In this document: positions 42,873 through 50,504 of the stretch, piece by piece | Layout: every line of letters begins with the position of its first letter | Numbering within the stretch: the first letter of the stretch is position 1 | Origin: Rhizobiaceae bacterium | Lineage (GTDB): Bacteria > Pseudomonadota > Alphaproteobacteria > Rhizobiales > Rhizobiaceae | DNA length: 64,000 nt | Reading direction: 5' to 3' | NCBI GenBank assembly: GCA_023953905.1 | Contig: JAMLJA010000004.1 | Location: 1-64,000, forward strand | Made by a program: the position numbers and the translations under genes | The notes under the pieces: model-generated | Database searches by the model: none | The model's input: only the letters and a program-made list of their open reading frames with translations | Told to the model about the DNA's origin: nothing

Positions 42873-44084
42873 TCAGGCCACGACCCGACTTGCCTTGAGC
42901 GCCGCGATCTCGTCTGGCGACATTCCGATTGAATTCAGAACCTCTTCGGAATGTTCGCCGGTAAGGGGAGCGCGGCGTGTCACACCACCAGGCGTAGCGG
43001 TCATGCGGATGGGTGTAGACGCGATCGTCACGGGCCTTGCCGACCCCGGATGCTCGACCTCGACCAGCATGTCGCGCTGCTTCACATGGGGATCGGCGTA
43101 AATTTCCGCAGCAGTATTGACCGGCCCGAACGGCACTCGCACGCCGAGAGCCTTCGCAATCTCGGCCTTGGTGCGTGAGCGCGTCCATTCTTCAACGATA
43201 GCAACCGTTTCATTGCGATGAGCGAGACGGTCGTTGTTGGTTCGGAACCGTTGATCATTCGCGAGTTCAGGACGCCCCATGATGTTTGTGAGTTCGGCCC
43301 AGAACGAATCACGAGGGCAGCCAATGGTGACCTGACCGTCACTGGCTGAAAACACACCAAACGGACACAGTATTGGGTGCTGATTGCCTTCCGGCACCGG
43401 CGACCGTCCAGTGTAGGAGTATTGATAGATCAGTCGCTCGCATAGCGACACGACACCGTCATACATCGACACGTCAACGAACTGCCCCTCTCCTGTTCGC
43501 ACCGCGTGGTGATAGGCTGCGAGAAGACCAAAGGCGGCCAAGGCCGCTGGAAAGATGTCGCCAATACCAGGACCGATCTTGATGGGTGTGTGCGCATCAG
43601 GGCCGGTTATGCCCATCGCGCCTCCCATGGCCTGAGCCACGACGTCAAAAGCTGGCCGGTCGACATGCGGGCTGGCACCGGTGCGCGGATCACCGAAGCC
43701 CCGGATCGTCGCATAGACCAGCCGAGGATTTTCTGCCGCAAGCACTTCGTAGCCAATTCCCAGCCGATCCATGACGCCTGCGCGAAAATTCTCGACCAGA
43801 ATGTCCGCTTCGCGCACCAGCCGCAGAAGGATGTCCCTCCCCTGGGCCGTCTTAAGATCCAGACCGAGGCTGAGTTTGTTCCGGTTCGTGCTTTGGAAAT
43901 AGCCACCGAAATGCCGTTCCTCGTCGTCGTCAGGAAACGGTCCGAATTGCCTTGTCGGATCACCGTCGACAGGCTCGATCTTGATTACCCGCGCACCCTG
44001 ATCGGCCAACATCATGGTGCAATATGGCCCAGCGAGCATCTGGGTGAGATCGATTACCGTCGTTCCGGCAAGCGCTCCAGCCAT
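42873..44084 (-). CDS. CaiB/BaiF-family class III CoA-transferase
   Basis: A 403-residue class III CoA-transferase that moves CoA between acyl groups through a mixed anhydride on an aspartate. The N-terminal nucleotide-like fold shows VIDLTQMLAGPYCTMMLADQG and GARVIKIEPVDGD; the nucleophile is Asp176 in GPGIGDIFPA, and RLVYATIRGFG, RPAFDVVAQAMGG are conserved. GAGGAGGCTTTTGAG precedes the ATG at 44084. It may recycle CoA from a product to the incoming acid, an alternative to the ligases. Rightmost gene of the regulon. Confidence 0.9.
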   Translation of the reverse strand: MAGALAGTTVIDLTQMLAGPYCTMMLADQGARVIKIEPVDGDPTRQFGPFPDDDEERHFGGYFQSTNRNKLSLGLDLKTAQGRDILLRLVREADILVENFRAGVMDRLGIGYEVLAAENPRLVYATIRGFGDPRTGASPHVDRPAFDVVAQAMGGAMGITGPDAHTPIKIGPGIGDIFPAALAAFGLLAAYHHAVRTGEGQFVDVSMYDGVVSLCERLIYQYSYTGRSPVPEGNQHPILCPFGVFSASDGQVTIGCPRDSFWAELTNIMGRPELANDQRFRTNNDRLAHRNETVAIVEEWTRSRTKAEIAKALGVRVPFGPVNTAAEIYADPHVKQRDMLVEVEHPGSARPVTIASTPIRMTATPGGVTRRAPLTGEHSEEVLNSIGMSPDEIAALKASRVVA

Positions 44085-44406
44085 CTCAAAAGCCTCCTCG
44101 ACACACAGATCGATCAATAGCGCGTTGCACCAGTGCAGCGTTCTGGCAAGGTCACAACGCGGATCGGCTCATCTTCCCAAAGCTCAATGCTTAGGGAACC
44201 GGATCTGCTGCTCCTCGTCGACGCATCCCTCCCGCGATCGGTACAGGCGATGGCGTGATGATGCCCCGCAAATCCAATAGCGGATTGGCAACAATCTAAC
44301 AATCGTTCGAATGTTCTGAGTTCAAATATGCGCTCGGTCATCGAGCGCCGGCAAGAAGCATCCGAGAGAAGCGGTTTGTTTACGGGACAAAGGGCGGCAA
44401 GATCGT
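44085..44406. other. 322-base gap between the CoA-transferase gene and tRNA-His
   Basis: Non-coding; it holds operator copy 8 at 44295-44310, the presumed promoter of the CoA-transferase gene (210 bases of leader), and nothing else recognisable. The tRNA 3' end borders it on the right. Confidence 0.5.
44295..44310. promoter_or_regulatory. Regulon operator, copy 8 (TCTAAC-AATC-GTTCGA)
   Basis: 16-base palindrome, the last copy of the series, 97 bases from the tRNA-His 3' end and 210 bases before the CoA-transferase start. Its longer distance to the gene implies a long leader or a start site further downstream. Confidence 0.75.
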
Positions 44407-44483
44407 TGGTACGGTTGGGTGGGCTCGAACCACCGACCTCCGGATCCACAATCCGGCGCTCTAACCAACTGAGCTACAACCGC
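44407..44483 (-). tRNA. tRNA-His (anticodon GTG)
   Basis: A full cloverleaf on the minus strand: acceptor GCGGTTG / CAACCGT (the last pair is G-U), D-arm GCTCAGTTGGTTAGAGC, anticodon stem CCGGA / TCCGG with loop TTGTGGA (GTG), T-arm GGTGG-TTCGAGC-CCACC, and encoded CCA. The discriminator is A73, not the C73 of most bacteria; alphaproteobacteria are known to use this variant with a matching HisRS. A G is present at the -1 position of the gene. Confidence 0.95.
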
Positions 44484-44599
44484 CTGTCACGTCGATGGCG
44501 GGTCCATACGGATAATTGGAGGATATTTCAAGACCAACCTTTGCGAGCGGTCGCAACTCTCATCATGGGAGGTCAATGACAGCTGGGTGGGCGCTCTTG

Positions 44600-44635
44600 G
44601 AAAAAAGAAAGGCCAGGGGGAGGATCCTGGCCTTT
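44600..44635 (-). terminator. Intrinsic terminator of the phasin gene
   Basis: Perfect 10-bp stem AAAGGCCAGG (44608-44617) / CCTGGCCTTT (44626-44635) with an eight-base loop; on the minus strand it is followed by six T residues. It lies about 95 bases past the phasin stop. Confidence 0.82.
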
Positions 44636-44730
44636 CCTTTCTTGCGGGCCAACGGGAGGAGGTGTTGACCGCTACCCGTCAGACGGAGGGAGGAGGATCC
44701 ATCCGACGGAATTCATTTTTCAGGATCGCC

Positions 44731-45192
44731 TCAGGCGATCTTGACGTCCTTCATGGCCTTCTCGAAGGCACTCTTGACGGGCTTGGAGACGTCCTCGGCC
44801 GCCTTCGAACCAATCGACTGCAACTCCTTGGCCTGCTCAACAGCAGTCTCGAAGCTCTTGCGGAAGAATGCGGTCTGCAGCTCAACAACCTCGGAGAGCG
44901 AACGCGCGCCGAGAAGCGACTCGAGATGTGTAAAGCCGGCTTCAGAGTTCGCGCGCATCGCGGCGATGGTCTTGAGCGACATGTCGTTGCCTGCCGACTT
45001 GACAGTTTCGAAAGTGGTTTCCATGGCCTTCTGGGCGTCTTCCGCACCAGCCTTCACCTTGGCATACACTTCCTTCGACTGCTCAACGCCTTTCTCGGCG
45101 AAAGCACGGAACTGGTCAGTTGCCTTCGATGCGTCAAAGGTAGGGAATTCGACGATGGTTTCAGCGGTATCGGACTTCACGGTCTTGGACAT
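44731..45192 (-). CDS. phaP: Phasin (PHB granule-associated protein)
   Basis: A 153-residue mostly helical amphipathic protein of the phasin family, which coats polyhydroxybutyrate granules. Seen are the FRAFAEKGVEQSKEVYAKVKA helix, a central HLESLLGARSLSEVVELQ segment typical of Phasin_2, and FFRKSFETAVEQAKELQ. A purine-rich AAGGATAGGAAAT precedes the ATG. The promoter region has an inverted repeat built on TGCA, and transcription ends at a strong hairpin, both signs of a highly expressed single gene. Acetyl-CoA from the neighbouring catabolic block could feed the polymer. Confidence 0.92.
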   Translation of the reverse strand: MSKTVKSDTAETIVEFPTFDASKATDQFRAFAEKGVEQSKEVYAKVKAGAEDAQKAMETTFETVKSAGNDMSLKTIAAMRANSEAGFTHLESLLGARSLSEVVELQTAFFRKSFETAVEQAKELQSIGSKAAEDVSKPVKSAFEKAMKDVKIA

Positions 45193-45272
45193 ATTTCCTA
45201 TCCTTCCTTTTTACGGGACGCCTTACAGAGGTTCCCGTTTGTTTGTATCCTCCATATAGACCGGATTATTGT

Positions 45273-45298
45273 GCATTGCAACATTTTTTGTGCAATGC
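45273..45298. promoter_or_regulatory. TGCA-type inverted repeat before the phasin gene
   Basis: GCATTGCA (45273-45280) and TGCAATGC (45291-45298) are perfect arms separated by ten bases. PhaR repressors that control phasin genes bind TGC-rich palindromes, so this is a candidate PhaR site. It is about 80 bases before the phasin ATG, in the region divergent from the histidine kinase gene. Confidence 0.55.
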
Positions 45299-45437
45299 GG
45301 TATTCTCTCACGGCTCAATTAACCAAGAGCGGAGTTAGAAGGTGCACGAAGCCGACGATTATGGACTGTTGGGGCCGTTGGCTTTATTAACAATGCGTTA
45401 ATAGCCATAGACCTGCCGGACCGGGGACGAGAGCCTG

Positions 45438-48400
45438 ATGGCTGCGGAAACGCACTCATTCATCGATATTGCCGCACTTGACGCATTGCGTGGCCATTTT
45501 GCCGCAGGCGACGCTGTCGTCGTGCTCTCGGACGATCTTGAGACGGTGATCTGGTGCAATGGTCCGGGCGCTGCGCTTCTGGGCTTTTCGGGGATCGAGG
45601 ACGCAATCGGCAGCGATGCCGGACTTGGGCGCGCGGCGCGACGGCAGCTCGAATCCATTCCGGGCTTCCCGCGGAGCGTTCGATCCCGTGCCGTGTCCGT
45701 TCGAATTGCGACGGGTATTGAGAGCCAGGCTCTCATGCTTCGGGCGGCAAGCGTCAGTTTGCCGGGTGGACAGCCGGCGTTGATGCTGGTCTCCAGTGCG
45801 GCCAACACGGCGTCTCGCAGCGCGGCAGAGAATGCAGCGCGTGCAATGGGCGGGTTCGAGGACGCCGGGCATTATGTTGCGATGATAGGGCCCGATGCGG
45901 AGGTCCTTGCAGCATCGAAGGGATTTGAGACCATCGGCCTCGACACGTCGAAGCTCAACCGGCTCATCGAAGATCTTGCGGACGAGCGCATTTTGAAACG
46001 AATCGTGGATGTGAGCGGGCGTTCGCTTCCGGTGGGGTTTGCCCGGCTGGCGGAAGATCCTGCGAGGTATTTTCTGATTACAGTGGACGAAAGCGACCAG
46101 ACCGCTGAGCTGGAACGGCAGCCTGAGGCACTCGCTCCAGATGATTCCCAAGGATTTCCTCGCCCAAGCCCCGAACCAATCACGCAGGTTGAGAGCAGCC
46201 CCGCAGGAGACGAAAGCGGTGGTACCCGAATGACCGAAGCAACGCCTCCGGCCGAGGCGACCCAAACCGGACTTGCTGATGTCGCGCATGAAGACGAAAA
46301 ACAATCTCCGTCTCAGCCAGAGGCGCGCGACCACGACAGCTGGTATTTCAGCGAAGGTGCAAAGACGGCCAAAGCGGCGAATGACGCGCATGGCCGGGAC
46401 GAGGTTGGCACAAAGCCTGAGCGCAGGGAAGTGAGCGTCGCTGTCGATCAGGATTCCGTTCCCGTGCGCTTCGTTTGGCGTACGGATGCCGACGGCCGGT
46501 TCAGCACCATGTCGCCGGAATTCACGGATGCGGTCGGCGAAGAAACAGGCAACGTGATCGGCGAGCATTTTGTGGAGATCGCAAAGCGCTTAGGCCTCGA
46601 TCCCGATGGCGAAATCGCAGGACTTCTGAATCGGCGCGACACATGGTCGGGACGATCGGTTCTTTGGCCTGTCTCGGGCACGGATTTGCGTGTCCCGGTC
46701 GACCTCGCCGCCCTGCCTGCCTATGGGCGCGAGAGGCAGTTCGAGGGTTTTCGGGGTTTCGGAGTGGTGCGCGTCGCCGATGCGCTCGTAGACCCGAATG
46801 CAAGCGAGATATCCTCGACCACACAGAGCGAAGAAGCGGCGCCGGAGATTGAATCCAGCGCGGCAAATGACGATCCGCTGCCCGAGGATATGCCAGATGA
46901 GGAACCTCTGACCGACCCATTCGGTGGAGAGGTGCCCGTTCTGGAATTGGCGCCAATGCCGGAACGCCGCTTTTCGGACAAGATCATCCGTCTCGCGGAG
47001 CATCGCGAAGCGGCCAACGAGAGAACCCTCACACCGGGCGAACGGAACGCGTTCCGGGAGATCGGCGAGCAGTTGAAGCGGGCCAGCACACCGGAGGCTG
47101 CACGTCCGACACCACTTCGCCCCGACGCAGTCGATAATGATGCGAGCGAGGCCGAGTATATCTCCCACGTCGATCAGACTGAAAAGGACGGCCCCTCTTC
47201 CCTGGATTCGCAAGCGAATCCAACGGCTGCCAAAGTCGCAGCCGAGGAAAAGGCAGAAGGCACCGCTTCCGACGAGCTCGGCGATAGAGCCTCAGATGCA
47301 CCCGCGCTGACCGTTCAGGACGATGTTGAACCCGCTACGCTAGATGAACATGCAGGAGACGAACCCTCTGCCACAGTGGCGGCGGAGGATCCAGAATCCG
47401 AGCCGGACGAGACGGGCAAATATCGCACCGATCAGATTGAGTCAGGATCCGACGCGCGCGACGAGTCCGCTGCGGGTTCGCGTTCGATACGGGATGTCGA
47501 ATCAGTTCGCCGTGACGAAGAGGACGCGATCGAACCGAAATTGTCCGAGGTTCCGACCGAGGTCGAGCCTGTCCTGGACAACGCTCCGGAAGCGACTCAC
47601 GTTCCGGATGATGGCCATCTCGATCCCAAGCAGAGTGCCAGCGACGCTTTTGAGCCCAAGAAGCCGACAGTTCCAGATTTGATCGAACCCGCCAAGCCAC
47701 AGGCGGATACCTCTATCCTCGCACAACTCCCCATCCCCGTGCTCATCCACGCGGGCGATACGCTTCATTACGCGAATGATGCGTTCTTCGCTTTGACGGG
47801 TTACCCGTCGCTCGATGATTTCACTGAAGCGGGCGGCATCGATGCGCTGTTTTCCGGACCGCCGGAGGATCGCGGCGCCGACGATAGTCGCTTGCTGCTG
47901 CTTACGGCAGACGGACAGGAAGTCTTCGTCAACGCGTTCCTCAGATCGGTGCCATGGCTGGGCGGAAAAGCCTTGCTGCTCACCTTGATACGTCAACCGG
48001 ACTCCTCCTCCGCGACGACGAAGGGGGACCACGAGTTGCAGGCGCGGGTGGAGGATCTGCGCACAATCCTCGATACCGCCACCGACGGTGTCGTGCTGAT
48101 CGGCAATGATGGAAATGTGCGATCGCTCAGCCGACCGGCCGAGGCGTTATTTGGCTATGACAGCGACGAACTCGTCGGAAAGCCATTTGCATCGCTCTTC
48201 GCCATCGAAAGCCAGCGCGCTGCCGGCGAATACCTTGCGAGCCTCTCAGACAATGGCGTGGCCAGCGTGCTCAACGACGGGCGCGAGGTCATCGGCCATG
48301 AAGCGCAGGGCCGCTTCATCCCTCTTTTCATGACGATCGGCAGACTCCCGGGAAATGGCGGCTTCTGTGCGGTGCTGCGCGACATCACGCAGTGGAAGCG

Positions 48401-49154
48401 CGCGGAGGAAGATTTGACCCAGGCCCGTGCCCAGGCGGAACGGACCTCAACCCAGAAATCCGATTTCCTCGCGCGCGTCAGCCATGAAATTCGCACCCCG
48501 CTGAACGCGATCATCGGGTTTTCGGAACTGATGCTGGACGAAAAATTCGGGCCGGTAGCCAATGACCGCTATCGAGATTATCTGCGCGACATCAACCGTT
48601 CGGGCAACCATGTCCTCGATCTCGTCAATGACCTTCTCGACATCTCCAAGATCGAGGCTGGCCAACAGGAGATGGATTACGAGGCCGTCGCCCTCAACGA
48701 TACGCTGGCCGAGACAGTGGCGATGATGCAACCGCAGGCCAATCGCGAGCGGGTCATCATCCGATCGAGTTTCGCCTCACGGCTGCCGGAAGTGGTGGCG
48801 GATTTGCGCAGCGTGCGCCAGATCGCCCTCAACATCCTATCGAATGCGGTGCGTTACACGCAGGCGGGCGGACAGGTGATCATATCGACGGCGCTCGAAC
48901 CGAACGGCGAGGTCGTGATGCGTATCCGGGATACCGGGATCGGCATGAGTCAGAGCGAGATCGAGCAGGCCCTGAAGCCGTTCAAACAGCTTCACACCAT
49001 GAAGCGTGGGCGGGGCGATGGGACGGGGCTTGGTCTGCCGCTGACCAAAGCCATGGTCGAGGCGAACCGGGCGAGGTTCGGAATCTACTCGACGCCGGGC
49101 GAAGGAACGCTGGTGGAAGTGACCTTTCCCTCCACGCGCGTTCTGGCTGGGTGA
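45438..49154 (+). CDS. PAS-domain sensor histidine kinase, PdhS/CbrA-like
   Basis: A 1238-residue kinase. The N-terminal 230 residues hold PAS-like parts (VVVLSDDLETVIWCNGPG); residues about 240-750 are acidic and low in complexity (many E, D, A, P), probably disordered, with a PAS-like piece around 340-440; two PAS domains follow near 755-865 and 873-1000; the HisKA motif VSHEIRTPLNAIIGFSELM carries His1016; the ATPase domain has NILSNAVRYT, DTGIGM and GDGTGLGLP. No transmembrane helix is visible, so it is cytoplasmic. The C-terminal half resembles PdhS and CbrA, which act through DivK in rhizobial cell-cycle control. ATG has no strong ribosome-binding site. Confidence 0.88.
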   Translation: MAAETHSFIDIAALDALRGHFAAGDAVVVLSDDLETVIWCNGPGAALLGFSGIEDAIGSDAGLGRAARRQLESIPGFPRSVRSRAVSVRIATGIESQALMLRAASVSLPGGQPALMLVSSAANTASRSAAENAARAMGGFEDAGHYVAMIGPDAEVLAASKGFETIGLDTSKLNRLIEDLADERILKRIVDVSGRSLPVGFARLAEDPARYFLITVDESDQTAELERQPEALAPDDSQGFPRPSPEPITQVESSPAGDESGGTRMTEATPPAEATQTGLADVAHEDEKQSPSQPEARDHDSWYFSEGAKTAKAANDAHGRDEVGTKPERREVSVAVDQDSVPVRFVWRTDADGRFSTMSPEFTDAVGEETGNVIGEHFVEIAKRLGLDPDGEIAGLLNRRDTWSGRSVLWPVSGTDLRVPVDLAALPAYGRERQFEGFRGFGVVRVADALVDPNASEISSTTQSEEAAPEIESSAANDDPLPEDMPDEEPLTDPFGGEVPVLELAPMPERRFSDKIIRLAEHREAANERTLTPGERNAFREIGEQLKRASTPEAARPTPLRPDAVDNDASEAEYISHVDQTEKDGPSSLDSQANPTAAKVAAEEKAEGTASDELGDRASDAPALTVQDDVEPATLDEHAGDEPSATVAAEDPESEPDETGKYRTDQIESGSDARDESAAGSRSIRDVESVRRDEEDAIEPKLSEVPTEVEPVLDNAPEATHVPDDGHLDPKQSASDAFEPKKPTVPDLIEPAKPQADTSILAQLPIPVLIHAGDTLHYANDAFFALTGYPSLDDFTEAGGIDALFSGPPEDRGADDSRLLLLTADGQEVFVNAFLRSVPWLGGKALLLTLIRQPDSSSATTKGDHELQARVEDLRTILDTATDGVVLIGNDGNVRSLSRPAEALFGYDSDELVGKPFASLFAIESQRAAGEYLASLSDNGVASVLNDGREVIGHEAQGRFIPLFMTIGRLPGNGGFCAVLRDITQWKRAEEDLTQARAQAERTSTQKSDFLARVSHEIRTPLNAIIGFSELMLDEKFGPVANDRYRDYLRDINRSGNHVLDLVNDLLDISKIEAGQQEMDYEAVALNDTLAETVAMMQPQANRERVIIRSSFASRLPEVVADLRSVRQIALNILSNAVRYTQAGGQVIISTALEPNGEVVMRIRDTGIGMSQSEIEQALKPFKQLHTMKRGRGDGTGLGLPLTKAMVEANRARFGIYSTPGEGTLVEVTFPSTRVLAG

Positions 49155-49234
49155 AACTTTTTTAACAGACACATTCGCGTGACCGGCCTGCGACTTCGAC
49201 ACAAGCGATTGAAAAGATTACCACTTTTATCCAG

Positions 49235-49251
49235 TTTAGAATGCCTCCAAA
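49235..49251. promoter_or_regulatory. Possible iron-control (Irr/ICE-like) box
   Basis: TTTAGAA-TGC-CTCCAAA resembles the rhizobial Irr box (TTTAGAA-N3-TTCTAAA) with two mismatches in the right half. It is 110 bases before the ferric-iron binding-protein gene, where iron control is expected. The match is partial. Confidence 0.35.
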
Positions 49252-49361
49252 CTATTGAATTCATTTGCTTTTCTCTTGACCCTCCGGCGATCATCGGCAA
49301 TAAGCCCTTCGTTTCTTGAATTGAAACTGAAGGTTTAACGGCTTAGGCCGAAGGAGGTTTG

Positions 49362-50402
49362 ATGAGACGCACCCGTTTCGTGCAGTTTGCAGCTCTTGCG
49401 ATGGTTAGCACCATGTCCACCGCCGCGCTGGCGGACGGGCAAGTCAATGTCTACACCTACCGCCAGCCTGAACTCATCAAGCCGGTGCTGGATGCCTTTA
49501 CCGCGAAAACCGGCATCGCAACCGAAGTGCTCTTCCTCGACAAGGGCCTGGAAGAGCGGGTCGCCTCGGAAGGAGAGAACTCGCCAGCCGACGTCATCAT
49601 GACCGTCGACATCAGCCGCCTGACCGCAGCCAAGGAAAAGGGCATCACCCAGCCCCTGGTCGACGAGACGGTCAATGCGAACATTTCTCCCGAGTACAGA
49701 GATCCTGATGGCGACTGGTTCGGCCTGACCAAGCGCGCTCGTGTGATCTACGCGTCCAAGGATCGTGTCTCCCAGACCGAAATCACTTATGCCGAACTCG
49801 CCGATCCAAAATGGAAAGGCAAGATCTGCATGCGCTCAGGTCAGCACGACTACAATCTGGCGCTGTTCTCCGCCGCAATCGAGCATTGGGGAGTGGAGAA
49901 AACAGAAGAATGGATGAAGGGCCTCAAGGCCAATCTCGCTCGCAAGCCAAATGGCGGGGATCGTCCCCAGGCTGGCGCGATCGCCGCGGGCGAGTGCGAC
50001 ATCGCGCTTGGCAACACATATTATGTGGGCCTGATGCGCAACAACGAGAAAGATCCGAAGGAAAAGGAATGGGGCAACGCCATCAACGTGCTGTTCCCGA
50101 CCTTTACCGAAACAGGCGGATCGCATGTCAACATCTCCGGCGTGGCGCTCGCGAAGTACGCGCCAAACAAGGACAATGCGGTCAAGCTGATCGAATTCCT
50201 TTCCGGCCATGAAGCCCAGCAGATCTATGCCGAGAAGAACTACGAGTATCCGGTGGAGCCGGGCCTCGAACCCTCCCCCACGGTCAAGGCATTTGGCGAA
50301 TTAAAGGCCGACACGCTGTCACTTGCCGATATCGCCAAGAATCGCAAGGCGGCGTCGGAGATGGTCGATCGCGTCGGACTTGATGACGGACCAAACAGCT
50401 GA
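49362..50402 (+). CDS. Ferric iron ABC transporter substrate-binding protein (FbpA/FutA-like)
   Basis: A 346-residue periplasmic binding protein. Signal peptide of about 25 residues (MRRTRFVQFAALAMVSTMST, cleavage after ALA), then VNVYTYRQPELIKPVLDAF and the iron-ligand tyrosine pair Tyr220-Tyr221 in GNTYYVGLM, as in FbpA and FutA. AAGGAGGTTTG, an ideal ribosome-binding site, precedes the ATG. A strong hairpin separates it from the permease gene. It delivers Fe(III) to the permease in the inner membrane. Confidence 0.92.
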   Translation: MRRTRFVQFAALAMVSTMSTAALADGQVNVYTYRQPELIKPVLDAFTAKTGIATEVLFLDKGLEERVASEGENSPADVIMTVDISRLTAAKEKGITQPLVDETVNANISPEYRDPDGDWFGLTKRARVIYASKDRVSQTEITYAELADPKWKGKICMRSGQHDYNLALFSAAIEHWGVEKTEEWMKGLKANLARKPNGGDRPQAGAIAAGECDIALGNTYYVGLMRNNEKDPKEKEWGNAINVLFPTFTETGGSHVNISGVALAKYAPNKDNAVKLIEFLSGHEAQQIYAEKNYEYPVEPGLEPSPTVKAFGELKADTLSLADIAKNRKAASEMVDRVGLDDGPNS

Positions 50403-50426
50403 TTTGACCGCAGCCGCAAAGAATGC

Positions 50427-50454
50427 AAGGCCGGACCGGGGATGGTCCGGCCTT
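50427..50454 (+). terminator. Hairpin between iron binding-protein and permease genes (attenuator)
   Basis: 11-bp stem AAGGCCGGACC / GGTCCGGCCTT with a six-base loop. Only a short T-run follows, so it probably lets part of the transcripts through, stabilises the binding-protein mRNA and lowers permease output. Confidence 0.55.
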
Positions 50455-50504
50455 TGCCGTTTGGGACCATAGGGGCAACTGAAGGGCGTGCATCACGCGA
50501 ACGG

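Noticed and set aside
45456..46568. 370-codon minus-strand open frame
   Set aside because: Antisense to the histidine kinase N-terminus; Cys- and Arg-rich translation without known features.
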